From NCBI RefSeq assembly GCF_014204915.1, contig NZ_JACHMH010000001.1, forward strand, positions 1,488,001 to 1,552,000: a stretch of 64,000 bases of DNA. The letters run 5' to 3'. The notes under the pieces are model-generated. The model did no database searches and had not been told where the DNA came from. It worked only from the letters and a program-made list of their open reading frames with translations. The stretch is from Crossiella cryophila (GTDB lineage Bacteria; Actinomycetota; Actinomycetes; Mycobacteriales; Pseudonocardiaceae). Both the position numbers and the translations under genes were made by a program. Of this stretch, positions 15,795 through 26,978 are shown piece after piece. Each line of letters opens with the position of its first letter. Position 1 is the first letter of the stretch.

Positions 15795-17278
15795 CCGAAC
15801 GGCACCGGACGTGGGTTGGGCGCGCATTCGGCGTCCGCCCGCACCCCCGGCTGCCGGGCAGGCAGTTCACCGCGCAGCAGGAAGGCGTTCAGCGCGGCGT
15901 TCACGCAGGCGTTGCCGTTGGGCGTGACGCCGTTGCTGGTGCCGCCGGGCAGGGCCAGCAGGGCCGAGTTCGGCCAGCGGGACCGGGTCTCCAGGCTGCC
16001 GGTGAACGGGCTCTCCGCGTCCAGGGTCTCGGCCACCAGCAGCGTGCGGGTCGGCCCGCCGGTGTTCACCTGCGTGGAGGCCTGCACCGGCCAGCGCAGG
16101 CAGGGCGCGTTGAACCAGACGTTGCCCCAGGTGGTGTCCGGGGCGAAGGTGTGCAGGGCCTGGGCGTCCCGGCGCCAGCCGGGGAAGTCCGCTGGCATCT
16201 GCGCGTCGGTGCAGATCTGGGCCAGCAGGGCGGCGTAGACGTTGTCGTTGCCGCGGTGCATGACCTGGGTGAACAGCGCCTTGAGCGGTTCGGCGTCACC
16301 GGTGCGCACCCAGTCGGCCAGCGCCTTGCCGAACACCGGCCAGCTGGCCTGGTTGTAGGCGGGCACCAGGAAGAAGTCCAGCAGCTCCGACGGTCCGATC
16401 GCGCCACCGGCCGGCTGCTCGCTCACCTCGCGGATCTTGCTGTCCCACAACGCCTTCACCTCGTCCCTGGTGCGGCCGAGGTGGTAGCTGTCCGCGTGCT
16501 CGGCCAGCCAGTCGAACCAGATCAGGAAGTTGCGCTGCAACGGCTGGGCCAGGTCGACGTTGTTCGCGCCGTACCAGACCCGGCGCGGGTCGACGCTGCT
16601 GTCCAGCACCATCCGGCCCAGCCGGAACGGGTACCGGGAGGCGTAGACCTGGGCCTGGTAGCTGCCGTGCGTCTGGCCGAACAGCGACACCGTCTGCCTG
16701 CCCAGCGCGGCCCGCACGTAATCCATGTCCGCGGCCACGTCCACCGCGCGCATGTGCGGCAGCAGCGCCTTGGCCTCCTGGTTGGCGCAGGCATCGGCGT
16801 AGGACCTGGTCCGGTCCAGCCACACCTGCTCGTCCGCGGCCGAGGTCGGCACGTACTTCGGGCGGTTGAAATCGTGGTAGTTCGGTACGCAGCTCAGCGC
16901 CGGGCTGCTCGGGGCGAGCCCGCGCCGGGCGAAGCCGACCCAGTCGTAGGCCGCGCCGGCGCCGGGCAGTCTGGCCGCGGTCAGCGGGAACAGGTAACCG
17001 CCGCCGGTGAAGGCGTCCGGGGCGACCAGCAGCACCCCGAGGTACGCACTTTCAGGCACCGAATGCTTCACCCGCGATACGGCCAGACTGATTCTGGGGC
17101 CGCCGGGGTTCGCGTGGTCCAGCGGCACCGCGATGTCGGTGCACTCGGCCCCGGCGGCGGCCAGCTGGGCCTCCGCGCAGGGCTTCCAGCTGATCAACGG
17201 CGTGGCGGAGGCGGTGGGCACGGTCAGCGCGGATAACAGCAGAGCTGCCGCGACCGAGCCTCTGAGCAGTCGTTTCAC
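15791..17278 (-). CDS. Tap-like secreted alpha/beta-hydrolase with lost catalytic residues
   Basis: 495 residues from GTG 17278 with AGAGGA upstream. A signal peptide (VKRLLRGSVAAALLLSALTV, then cleavage after ASA at about 25) is followed by an alpha/beta-hydrolase resembling tripeptidyl aminopeptidases with a TAP C-terminal domain (about 390-475, GNACVNAALNAFLLRGELP). The nucleophile elbow, GxSYG in the family, reads GQTHG here with Thr203 (codon 16670-16672). The catalytic GH near the end is replaced by GGTSNG; the catalytic Asp (LDAESP) remains. It is probably secreted, but canonical peptidase activity is doubtful. It lies between dacB and the DUF2342 gene. Confidence 0.85.
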   Translation of the reverse strand: MKRLLRGSVAAALLLSALTVPTASATPLISWKPCAEAQLAAAGAECTDIAVPLDHANPGGPRISLAVSRVKHSVPESAYLGVLLVAPDAFTGGGYLFPLTAARLPGAGAAYDWVGFARRGLAPSSPALSCVPNYHDFNRPKYVPTSAADEQVWLDRTRSYADACANQEAKALLPHMRAVDVAADMDYVRAALGRQTVSLFGQTHGSYQAQVYASRYPFRLGRMVLDSSVDPRRVWYGANNVDLAQPLQRNFLIWFDWLAEHADSYHLGRTRDEVKALWDSKIREVSEQPAGGAIGPSELLDFFLVPAYNQASWPVFGKALADWVRTGDAEPLKALFTQVMHRGNDNVYAALLAQICTDAQMPADFPGWRRDAQALHTFAPDTTWGNVWFNAPCLRWPVQASTQVNTGGPTRTLLVAETLDAESPFTGSLETRSRWPNSALLALPGGTSNGVTPNGNACVNAALNAFLLRGELPARQPGVRADAECAPNPRPVPFG

Positions 17279-17381
17279 CCGGATTCCTCTCAGTGGGTCA
17301 GGGTCTCGATCGCGACCGTAACCATGCTGTTCACCGGCTGGCCGATGACGATCACGGGGGGTGCCAGGTAGCGTCCTAGGG

Positions 17382-18455
17382 GTGAACGCGGGATCGGCCG
17401 CACGGCCGCTGGATCCGGCTGAGGGGCCGGGGCCTGTCGACTGGGGTGTCGCCACGGCGACCGCCCAGCGGCTGCTCCGCCCTGGGCCCGTCATCGCCCG
17501 CGACGCCGCCCAGGCGGCCGTGCGCGGGATGCGGGAACTCTCCGTCGCCGCGGAGAGCCACGTCCGCGAGATCACCGGCCTCGGCGCCGGACTCCCCTTG
17601 CTACCCGGCGATGTGGTCGACCGCCCGGACTGGGTGCGGGCCGCCGTGGACGGCCTGGCCGCGCTCACCGATCACGCCCTGCCCCGCGGCGCGGGCGGCT
17701 GGCGCGGTGGCGTGCTGGCCGGGACCGCCGGGGTGCAGGCCGGGATGGTGCTGGCCTACCTGAGCACCAGGGTGCTCGGGCAGTACGACCCCTTCGGCGG
17801 CGCGGACGGCGCGGGCCGGCTGCTGCTGGTCGCACCGAACATCGTGGCCGCGCAACAGGCCCTGCGGGTCCCGGAGACGGACTTCTGGATGTGGGTCTGC
17901 CTGCACGAGTCCACCCACCGGCTCCAGTTCACCGCGGTGCCCTGGCTGCGCGAGCACTTCGCCGCCCAGGTCGGCACCCTGCTCTCCACCATGGACGACG
18001 CCACCGCCGGACTGCTCTCCAGAGCCGGTGAGGCACTGCGCTCGGCCCGCCGCAAGGACACCGAGGAACCACCGGTCGCGCTGGTCGAGCTGCTGCAGAC
18101 GCCCAAGCAGCGGGCCGTGCTGGACCGGATCATCGCGCTGTCCACCCTGCTGGAGGGGCACGCCGACCACGTGATGGACGCGGCCGGACCGGCCGTGGTG
18201 CCCAGCGTGGCCACCATCCGCTCCCGGTTCACCGTGCGCCGCAACCCGCGCGGGGTGGCCGACCGGGTGCTGCGCGCGCTGCTCGGCGTGGACGCCAAGA
18301 TCCGCCAGTACGCCCAGGGCTCGGCCTTCACCGGACACGTGGTCGACCGGGTCGGGATGACCGGGTTCAACCGGGTCTGGACCTCGCCGGAGACCCTGCC
18401 CAGCCGGGCCGAGATCGCCGATCCGGACGCCTGGATCCGCCGCGTGCTCGGCTGA
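17382..18455 (+). CDS. zinc-dependent metalloprotease-like protein (DUF2342)
   Basis: About 357 residues. The HEXXH-type zinc site HESTH lies in CLHESTHRLQFTAVPWL (about residues 176-180), and ALSTLLEGHADHVMDAAG (about 255-270) provides the third ligand region, as in the DUF2342 family (Rv3626c-like). The protein has no signal peptide. The start is uncertain: GTG 17382 gives a possible leaderless message behind TAGCGT (17370-17375), GTG 17361 adds seven residues. It is followed four bases later by tilS, giving the conserved DUF2342-tilS-hpt operon. Biological substrate is unknown. Confidence 0.87.
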   Translation: MNAGSAARPLDPAEGPGPVDWGVATATAQRLLRPGPVIARDAAQAAVRGMRELSVAAESHVREITGLGAGLPLLPGDVVDRPDWVRAAVDGLAALTDHALPRGAGGWRGGVLAGTAGVQAGMVLAYLSTRVLGQYDPFGGADGAGRLLLVAPNIVAAQQALRVPETDFWMWVCLHESTHRLQFTAVPWLREHFAAQVGTLLSTMDDATAGLLSRAGEALRSARRKDTEEPPVALVELLQTPKQRAVLDRIIALSTLLEGHADHVMDAAGPAVVPSVATIRSRFTVRRNPRGVADRVLRALLGVDAKIRQYAQGSAFTGHVVDRVGMTGFNRVWTSPETLPSRAEIADPDAWIRRVLG

Positions 18456-18459
18456 GTCG

Positions 18460-19419
18460 TTGGCCGCGCCCGATCCGGCGGTCTCGCAGGTCCGCACCGC
18501 ACTGCGCCGCTTCCTGGACCGCCACCAGGTCACCGGCCCGATCGCGGTGGCCTGCTCCGGCGGCGCCGACTCGCTCGCGCTGGCCGCCGCGACCGTCCAC
18601 TGTGGACGGAAGCGCGATCTCGACGTGCACGGCCTGGTGGTCGACCACCGGCTCCAGCCGGGATCGGCCGAGGTCGCGGCCAGGGCCGCCGAGCAGCTCC
18701 GCGAGCTGGGCGCCTCGGCCAGGGTGCTGACCATCGAGGTCACCGGGCCGGGTGGGCCGGAGGCGGCCGCCCGCCGGGCCCGCTACGCCGCGTTGCGCGC
18801 GGCCGCGCCCGAGGGCGCGCTGGTGCTGCTCGGGCACACCAGGGACGACCAGGCCGAGACCGTGCTGCTGGGCCTCGGCCGCGGCTCAGGGCCACGCTCG
18901 ATCGCCGGGATGGCCGAACTGGACCCGCCATGGGGCCGCCCACTGCTCGGCCTGGCCAGGAGCACCACCGCGGCCGCCTGCGCCGCGCAGGGCCTGACCG
19001 CCTGGTCCGATCCGCACAACCTGGACCCGGCCTACACCAGGGTCCGGCTGCGCCGGGAGGTGCTGCCGCTGCTGGAGGAGGTGCTCCAGGGCGGGGTGGC
19101 CGCCGCGCTGGCCCGCACCGCCGCCCAGCTCCGCGAGGACACCCAGGCCCTGGACGAACTGGCCGCCGAGTTGCTGTCCCAGGCCCGCGACGGCGACGGA
19201 TTGGCCGTCGGCGCGCTCAAGGCCGCACCCGCCGCGCTGCGCCGCCGGGTGCTGCGAAGCTGGCTGCTCGGCGCGGGTGTGAGCGAACTCACCGACCCCC
19301 AGTTGCGGGCTGTGGACGCCCTGGTGGCGCATTGGCGTGGTCAGGGGGGTGTCGCGCTGCCCGGCGGGTTGGTGGCCGGGCGCGCGCATGACAGGCTGGT
19401 CCTCGACCGATCGTTGTGA
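18460..19419 (+). CDS. tilS: tRNA(Ile)-lysidine synthetase
   Basis: 319 residues with the PP-loop ATP pyrophosphatase motif SGGADS (about residues 33-38) and the downstream GHTRDDQAET and PHNLDPAYTRVRLRREVLP segments typical of TilS. It adds lysine to C34 of the CAU-anticodon tRNA(Ile), changing AUG to AUA decoding, an essential step. The length matches short actinobacterial forms without the long C-terminal domain. The start is a TTG four bases after the DUF2342 stop; hpt follows after 18 bases. Confidence 0.94.
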   Translation: MAAPDPAVSQVRTALRRFLDRHQVTGPIAVACSGGADSLALAAATVHCGRKRDLDVHGLVVDHRLQPGSAEVAARAAEQLRELGASARVLTIEVTGPGGPEAAARRARYAALRAAAPEGALVLLGHTRDDQAETVLLGLGRGSGPRSIAGMAELDPPWGRPLLGLARSTTAAACAAQGLTAWSDPHNLDPAYTRVRLRREVLPLLEEVLQGGVAAALARTAAQLREDTQALDELAAELLSQARDGDGLAVGALKAAPAALRRRVLRSWLLGAGVSELTDPQLRAVDALVAHWRGQGGVALPGGLVAGRAHDRLVLDRSL

Positions 19420-19437
19420 CTGAGGGGAAGCCGCGCC

Positions 19438-19992
19438 GTGTACGAGGGCGACATTGCCTCCGTGCTCGTTTCCGAGCAGCAGATCCAGGACAAGACCGCC
19501 GAGCTGGCGAAGAAGATCGCCGCTGACTACCCGACCGACGGACGCTCCTCGGACCTGCTCCTGGTCGGCGTCCTCAAGGGCGCGGTGATGTTCATGGCCG
19601 ATGTGGCCAGGGCGTTGCCCGTGCCGGTGCAACTGGACTTCATGGCCGTCAGCTCCTACGGCTCCGCGACCTCCTCCTCCGGGGTGGTCCGCATCCTCAA
19701 GGACCTGGACCGGGACATCGCCGGGCGGGACGTGCTGATCGTCGAGGACATCATCGACTCCGGCCTGACCCTGTCCTGGCTGCTGAAGAACCTGGCCTCG
19801 CGCCGACCCGCCTCGCTGGAGGTCTGCACGCTGCTGCGCAAGCCGGACGCGGTCAAGGTGGACGTGCCGGTGAAGTACGTCGGCTTCGACATCCCGAACG
19901 AGTTCGTGGTCGGGTACGGCCTGGACTACGCCGAGCGCTACCGCGACCTGCCCTACATCGGCACGTTGGACCCAAAGGTCTACACGACCTGA
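19438..19992 (+). CDS. hpt: hypoxanthine phosphoribosyltransferase
   Basis: 184 residues. The PRPP loop is [17 protein letters not shown] (about residues 100-116), with [17 protein letters not shown] near residue 40-56 and the purine-binding [20 protein letters not shown] segment (about 143-162). It converts hypoxanthine or guanine and PRPP to IMP or GMP in purine salvage. The start is GTG 19438. It ends the DUF2342-tilS-hpt operon; in M. tuberculosis a similar order leads on towards ftsH, but here a hairpin element and an opposing gene intervene. Confidence 0.96.
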   Translation: MYEGDIASVLVSEQQIQDKTAELAKKIAADYPTDGRSSDLLLVGVLKGAVMFMADVARALPVPVQLDFMAVSSYGSATSSSGVVRILKDLDRDIAGRDVLIVEDIIDSGLTLSWLLKNLASRRPASLEVCTLLRKPDAVKVDVPVKYVGFDIPNEFVVGYGLDYAERYRDLPYIGTLDPKVYTT

Positions 19993-19996
19993 GCCA

Positions 19997-20158
19997 GGGC
20001 CTCCTCCGCAAAGCCGCGCCCGCGATAGCCGCGCCGAGGCGGCCCCTGGCGGCACGGCCGGACCACCCGAATACGCCCGGTATGAGGGCGGCCCGGCCGC
20101 GCCACCAGGAACCACCTCGATCACGACTCTCGCCCACGCGGCTTCGCGGAGGAGGCCC
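19997..20158. repeat. 162-bp nested inverted repeat between hpt and the VWA gene
   Basis: Outer arms 19997-20018 and 20137-20158 are 22 bases with one mismatch. A second pair, 20045-20061 and 20093-20109, matches at 15 of 17. At the centre ATAC (20071-20074) and GTAT (20080-20083) close a small loop. The element starts five bases after the hpt stop and ends at the stop codon of the convergent gene. It may be a bidirectional terminator, a structured RNA or a MITE-like remnant. Confidence 0.75.
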
Positions 20159-21867
20159 TAGCAGTTCGGCCGGCAGCGCCGCTGGATCAGCGCGTCCATC
20201 AGGACCGCGCGGATGTCGGTGGCCTCCCGCGCCGCGTAGGCCTTGCCGCCGGTCACCTTGGCGACCTGCTGCAACGCGTTGAGATCGGCATCGGGCCCGA
20301 GCCCGATGCCGATCACCGGCACCGGCTGGGCCGGGTCGGTCTCCGCGGTCAGCGTCTGCACCAGCCCGCCAAGGTCCAGCCCCGACCGGTTGTCGTTGGC
20401 GCCGTCGGTGATCAGCACCACCGAGTTGATCCGCTTGCTGTCGAAGTCCTTCTTCACCGTGCGCACCGCGGCCAGCAGCGTGTCGTAGAGCGCGGTGTTG
20501 CCCTTGACCTTGCTCGGCAGCGTGGCCGCCGCGCCAGCCAGCGCGGCCCGCCGGTTGACCCCGGCCATCGGCTCGGCCAGCGGGCCGAGGCTGACCAGTT
20601 CGGTCCAGTGCCGGTTCGGCGCGTGATCGGTGGAGAAGGCCCACAGGCCGATGTGCGTGGTGTCCGGCAGCAGGCCCAGCGCGGTGCCCGCGGCGTCGCG
20701 GGCCAGTTCGATGCGGCTCTGGCCGTTGCCTGCCTTGGCCGACATCGAGCCGGAGACGTCGATCACCGCCAGCATCCGGGCGTCCAGGGTCACCGCGCTG
20801 TAGGTGCGCAGCACCTCGGCGGCCTGGTCCGGGGTGGGCAGCGGCAGCAGCGAGGGCGGGTTCGGGCTCACCCCGGCATCGGCCCATGCCTGGTCCGCGC
20901 GGCCACCGGGATCGCGGAAACCGGCGTCCCGGAACCGCTTGGCGGTGCCCTCGGTGCGCAGGAACCGGCTGAAGGTCTCCGCCGCCTCGGCGGTGCCCGG
21001 CGCCTCCTCCTTGCTGGCCACCCTGGTCAGCGGGTAGTCGAAGGAGATGGTGCCCTCATCCGGGTAGAACGCGGTCGCCTTGACGCCGAGGCCGCGCCGG
21101 TTGTGCGCGATCACCGACTGCTCGGTGGCGGAGAAGGCGGGTGCGGTCTCCGGTTCCGCGGCCAGCTTGTCGAAGCCGTCGCGCACCAGCGGCATGGTGT
21201 TGCGGCCCACCCGCAGCAGCGCGGCCACCAGCTCCTGGCGCGGACTGCCGTCCGGGTTGCCCAGCAGCGAACGGATCAGCATCAGCGTGGCCAGGCCCTC
21301 GGTGGTGCCTGCCGGATCGCCGATCGTGGTGGTCACCCCGCCGTCGACGACCCGCTTCCAGGACACAGCCCCGCCCAGCTTCTCGCTGGTCCCGGGGCCT
21401 GCCACGACGACAAGCGGCGAACTGGCCAGTGACTGGCCGGGCTCGATCGAGGCCACCGCGCTGGGGGCGGCCGAGGACTCGGCCTGCTTCTTGCCGCGCT
21501 GGGCCCACAGCCCGGAGTCCGGGATCCACAGCGCGGGCACCTTCTGCCCAGGGATCACCGGCCCGGTGATGTCGGTGGCGGCCTCGGCCGAGTTCAGCGG
21601 GCGCACCTCGACCTTGACGCACTTGCCGCCGATCGCGGTCTTGGCCTGGTGGAACTCGTCGGCGGCCGCCTTGACCACCGGTTCCACCGCGGGCGCCGTG
21701 GTCACGTAGAGCGGGAGTTCGCCCGCACAGCCGCCTGCCGGGTCCCAGACCCGCAGCGCGACCACGGTGGCCCCGGCCGCGACGACAACACCGAGCAGCG
21801 CGCCGAGGGGGAGTGCGGCCCTCTTGAGACCTGCGCTGGGCCTGGAGAGCTGGTGACGACCAGACAT
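20158..21867 (-). CDS. exported solute-binding plus von Willebrand A domain protein
   Basis: 569 residues. One N-terminal membrane segment (LPLGALLGVVVAAGATVVAL, about 19-38) leads to an extracellular periplasmic-binding-like region (about 50-330, with SSPLVVVAGPGTSEKLGG and ISFDYPLTRVAS typical of extracellular solute-binding proteins). A VWA domain follows (about 365-560) with an intact MIDAS start DVSGSMSAKAG and TDGANDNRSG. It probably binds metal-dependent ligands outside the cell. The same fusion occurs in actinomycetes, function unknown. It opposes hpt and interrupts the hpt-ftsH order. Confidence 0.87.
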   Translation of the reverse strand: MSGRHQLSRPSAGLKRAALPLGALLGVVVAAGATVVALRVWDPAGGCAGELPLYVTTAPAVEPVVKAAADEFHQAKTAIGGKCVKVEVRPLNSAEAATDITGPVIPGQKVPALWIPDSGLWAQRGKKQAESSAAPSAVASIEPGQSLASSPLVVVAGPGTSEKLGGAVSWKRVVDGGVTTTIGDPAGTTEGLATLMLIRSLLGNPDGSPRQELVAALLRVGRNTMPLVRDGFDKLAAEPETAPAFSATEQSVIAHNRRGLGVKATAFYPDEGTISFDYPLTRVASKEEAPGTAEAAETFSRFLRTEGTAKRFRDAGFRDPGGRADQAWADAGVSPNPPSLLPLPTPDQAAEVLRTYSAVTLDARMLAVIDVSGSMSAKAGNGQSRIELARDAAGTALGLLPDTTHIGLWAFSTDHAPNRHWTELVSLGPLAEPMAGVNRRAALAGAAATLPSKVKGNTALYDTLLAAVRTVKKDFDSKRINSVVLITDGANDNRSGLDLGGLVQTLTAETDPAQPVPVIGIGLGPDADLNALQQVAKVTGGKAYAAREATDIRAVLMDALIQRRCRPNC

Positions 21868-22300
21868 GGCCCTTCGAGACCCTTCCGTATAGAAAATAGT
21901 CGACGAACTTGCACCTGATATGGTGAAAGATTTTTCGCACCCCGACGTCTGCGACCACGGAGAATGACATATTCACTCGTCCGTGAAAAGTCGGCGACTT
22001 CGTACTCACTCGTACGGATCAGTGGGCTTCAGCGTTCAGCGATCAAGGCTCAACCGAACGGGCCAGCTCGCCGTGGCGCTGCTCACACCGGCGAGACCTG
22101 GGTCATCTGGGGAACCCCAGCGGCCACCCGTCCGTTGGCAAGGCGAAACAGTGGTGGGCGGCCGGTCCGCTCACCAGGCCGCTACACCATGGGCGGTACG
22201 CTGGCCGGACGATGGTTTCCCGCTCCGCGTCAGCGGCGGGTGCTCCGTTGCCCGGCACGCAAGTCAGGGAGGGTGGAGGCCGCCCCGCGGCCGCACGTTA
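21868..22300. other. intergenic region upstream of ftsH
   Basis: 433 bases with no supported gene; the in-frame extension upstream of ftsH looks like a shadow. The leftmost part is AT-rich and holds the probable promoter of the VWA gene (TATTTT and TATACG on the minus strand near 21889-21900). At 21967-21981 and 22002-22016 two similar 15-base direct repeats around TCACTCGT are 35 bases apart and might bind a regulator. No SD-like sequence is close to the ftsH start. Confidence 0.5.
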
Positions 22301-24588
<2,288 letters not shown>

Positions 24589-24592
<4 letters not shown>

Positions 24593-25701
24593 ACACGGAC
24601 AAGCAGCAGGGACGGCCCGCCTTCGACCACACCAGGGCGGAGGCGGCCGTCCGTGAACTACTCCTGGCCTGCGGCGAGGACCCGGACCGGGACGGCCTCA
24701 AGGACACCCCGTCCCGGGTCGCCCGCGCCTACCGCGAGATGTTCGCCGGCCTGTACACCGAACCCGATTCGGTGCTGAACAAGACCTTCGACGAGAGCCA
24801 CGAAGAACTGGTCCTGGTCAAGGACATCCCGATGTATTCGACGTGCGTGCCGAGCAAGCAGACGGTCAACGCCGTCGGCGGGCGCAAGGCCGCCAGGGAT
24901 GTCCGCATCGGCGACCGGTTGTGGACCCTGGCCGACGGACGCGTGCAGCAGACCGAGGTCACCGAGGTCACCGCCCGACCGGCCCGCGAGCTGGTCGAGG
25001 TCACCACCGAGGAGGGCCGCTTCGTCCTGACCCCGGACCACCCCCTGGCAACCCCGGAGGGCTGGCAGGAGGCCAAGGACGTCGGCGGCAGCTACCTCGA
25101 GTGGACGCCGCTGGCCGACCTCGGCACCCAGCTCGTCCGCCCGATGACGCTTGCCGGTGCTCGGGTGCCGGTGTTCGCGGGCGGGGACGACTGGACGGTG
25201 CGGCACGGGTTCGCCCAGGACACGCACCGCACCGAACTGGTCGACTCGCGCTGGACCCGGGTGCTCTCGGTACGACCGGTCCAAGCGGCCGAAACCGTAT
25301 ACAGCTTCACCTGCGACCCCCATCCGACCTTCCTGGTCGCCGGGCACCTCACGCACAACTGTGAGCACCACCTGGTGCCCTTCCACGGGGTCGCGCACGT
25401 CGGGTACATCCCGAACAGCCACGGCCGGGTCACCGGCCTGTCCAAGATCGCGCGGCTGGTCGATCTGTACGCCAAGCGGCCGCAGGTGCAGGAACGGCTG
25501 ACCTCGCAGGTGGCCGACGCGGTGGTGCGCAAGCTGGATCCGCGTGGGGTGATCGTGGTGATGGAGGCCGAGCACCTCTGCATGGCCATGCGCGGGATCC
25601 GCAAACCGGGGTCGCGCACGATCACCTCGGCCGTCCGTGGTCTGCTGAAGACCTCGGCCTCCTCTCGGGCCGAGGCGCTGGAGCTGATCAAGGGACGGTG
25701 A
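24589..25701 (+). CDS. folE: GTP cyclohydrolase I interrupted by a mini-intein
   Basis: 370 codons, of which 85 N-extein and 113 C-extein residues make a 198-residue FolE, the normal size, closely like M. tuberculosis FolE. The N-extein carries RAEAAVREL and [16 protein letters not shown]; it ends MYST. A 172-residue intein follows, then [10 protein letters not shown] resumes. In E. coli the equivalent Cys and second His of CEHH plus the Cys of EHLCMAMRG bind zinc and the first His is catalytic; all are present after splicing. The enzyme makes dihydroneopterin triphosphate, the first folate step. No ATG, GTG or TTG lies between the ftsH stop and the conserved region, so I infer a CTG start overlapping that stop (CTGA), with a distant GTG 24469 less likely. 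Its stop overlaps the folP start. Confidence 0.9.
24844..25359 (+). other. mini-intein inside folE at the zinc-ligand cysteine
   Basis: 172 codons, in frame, absent from FolE homologs. It starts with Cys, has block A-like region ([11 protein letters not shown] about residues 19-29), block B TPDH (about 63-66, in [13 protein letters not shown]), a block F-like [20 protein letters not shown] segment, and ends His-Asn before a Cys +1 residue. All class 1 splicing residues are present: N-terminal Cys1, block B Thr and His, penultimate His, terminal Asn, Cys +1. There is only room for about 75 residues between blocks B and F, so no homing endonuclease is present. The usual block F Asp position is Ser here. 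Confidence 0.93.
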
Positions 25702-26588
25702 ACGTGATGGGAGCGGCGCTGCATCGGCTGCTGCCCGACCCCGGCCGGTGTGTCGTCATGGGCGTGGTCAACGTGACCCCGGACTCCTTCTCCGACGGCG
25801 GCCGCTACCTGGACACCGCGGACGCGGTCTCGCATGGCATCGAGATGCATCGGCGGGGCGCCGACCTGGTCGATGTCGGTGGCGAGTCCACCCGGCCGGG
25901 AGCGGAGCGGGTGGCGCCGGAGGTCGAGGCCGCCAGGGTGGTGCCGGTGATCCGGGAGCTGGTGGCCGAGGGCGTGCCGGTGAGTGTGGACACCATGCGC
26001 TCGGAGGTGGCGCTGGCCGCGCTGGCGGCTGGGGCGAGCATCGTCAACGACGTCTCCGGCGGGCTGGCCGACGAGCGGATGGCCGCCGTGGTCGCCGAGG
26101 CCGGGGTGCCCTGGATCCTGATGCACTGGCGTGGGCACAGCGCGGGCATGGACCTGCTGGCCAGTTACCGGGACGTGGTCGCCGACGTGCGCGCCGAGCT
26201 GACCGCCAGGGTGGACGCGGCACTGGCCGCGGGAGTGGCCCCGGAGGCGCTGGTGGTCGACCCCGGACTGGGCTTCGCCAAGACCGACCGGCACAACTGG
26301 GCGTTGCTGCAACACCTCGACCAGATCATCGATCTGGGTTTCCCGGTGCTCGTCGGGGCCTCCCGGAAGCGGTTCCTGGGTAGCCTGCTCGCTGGACCGC
26401 ACGGCACACCGCGCAGTCCGGACGGCCGGGAGGCGGCCACCTCGGCGGTGTCCGCGCTGGCCGCGGCGGCCGGTGCGTGGGGGGTGCGGGTGCACGATGT
26501 GCACGGCTCGCTCGACGCGGTGGCGGTGGCCTCGGCCTGGGCTCGCGGCGGGGTGCGCGCGGCAGTGGCGGAGAAGGGGGATCGGTGA
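25698..26588 (+). CDS. folP: dihydropteroate synthase
   Basis: 296 residues from GTG 25698, overlapping the folE stop (GTGA); ATG 25707 is an alternative. The DHPS hallmarks are present: [19 protein letters not shown] near residue 20, [11 protein letters not shown] near 57-67, and GASRKRFLG near 220. It condenses 6-hydroxymethyl-dihydropterin pyrophosphate with p-aminobenzoate and is the sulfonamide target. It is followed by folB with another GTGA overlap, so folE-P-B are translationally coupled. Confidence 0.97.
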   Translation: MNVMGAALHRLLPDPGRCVVMGVVNVTPDSFSDGGRYLDTADAVSHGIEMHRRGADLVDVGGESTRPGAERVAPEVEAARVVPVIRELVAEGVPVSVDTMRSEVALAALAAGASIVNDVSGGLADERMAAVVAEAGVPWILMHWRGHSAGMDLLASYRDVVADVRAELTARVDAALAAGVAPEALVVDPGLGFAKTDRHNWALLQHLDQIIDLGFPVLVGASRKRFLGSLLAGPHGTPRSPDGREAATSAVSALAAAAGAWGVRVHDVHGSLDAVAVASAWARGGVRAAVAEKGDR

Positions 26589-26974
26589 CCGACCGGATCA
26601 CGCTGACCGGGCTGCGGGTGCGCGGGCATCACGGCGTCTTCGAGCACGAGAAACGCGACGGCCAGGACTTCCTGGTCGACATCACGGTGTGGCTGGACCT
26701 GGACGTGGCGGCCGAGACCGACGACCTGGCCGACACCATGGACTACGGCGCGCTGGCCCAGCGGGCCGCCGCGATCGTCGGCGGCGAGCCGTTCGACCTG
26801 ATCGAGACGGTGGCCGCGCGGGTGGCCGATGACGTGATGACCGACCGGCGGGTACACGCGGCCGAGGTCACCGTGCACAAGCCGTCCGCGCCGATCCCGC
26901 TGACCTTCGCCGATGTCGCGGTGACCGCCCGGCGCTCCCGCCGGGCCCGCGGCAAACCGGCCGGGGACTACTGA
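26585..26974 (+). CDS. folB: dihydroneopterin aldolase
   Basis: 129 residues, the usual length. It begins [27 protein letters not shown]-like sequence with the conserved [10 protein letters not shown] region, has [11 protein letters not shown] near residues 50-60, and ends with [19 protein letters not shown], the DHNA family signature with its catalytic Lys. It splits dihydroneopterin to 6-hydroxymethyl-dihydropterin and glycolaldehyde. GTG 26585 overlaps the folP stop. Confidence 0.95.
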   Translation: MTDRITLTGLRVRGHHGVFEHEKRDGQDFLVDITVWLDLDVAAETDDLADTMDYGALAQRAAAIVGGEPFDLIETVAARVADDVMTDRRVHAAEVTVHKPSAPIPLTFADVAVTARRSRRARGKPAGDY

Positions 26975-26978
26975 ACCG

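Noticed and set aside
24844-25359. The folE insert as a transposon remnant or a frameshifted duplication
   Set aside because: It is in frame, has no terminal repeats or target duplication, and its ends carry the exact splicing residues of an intein.
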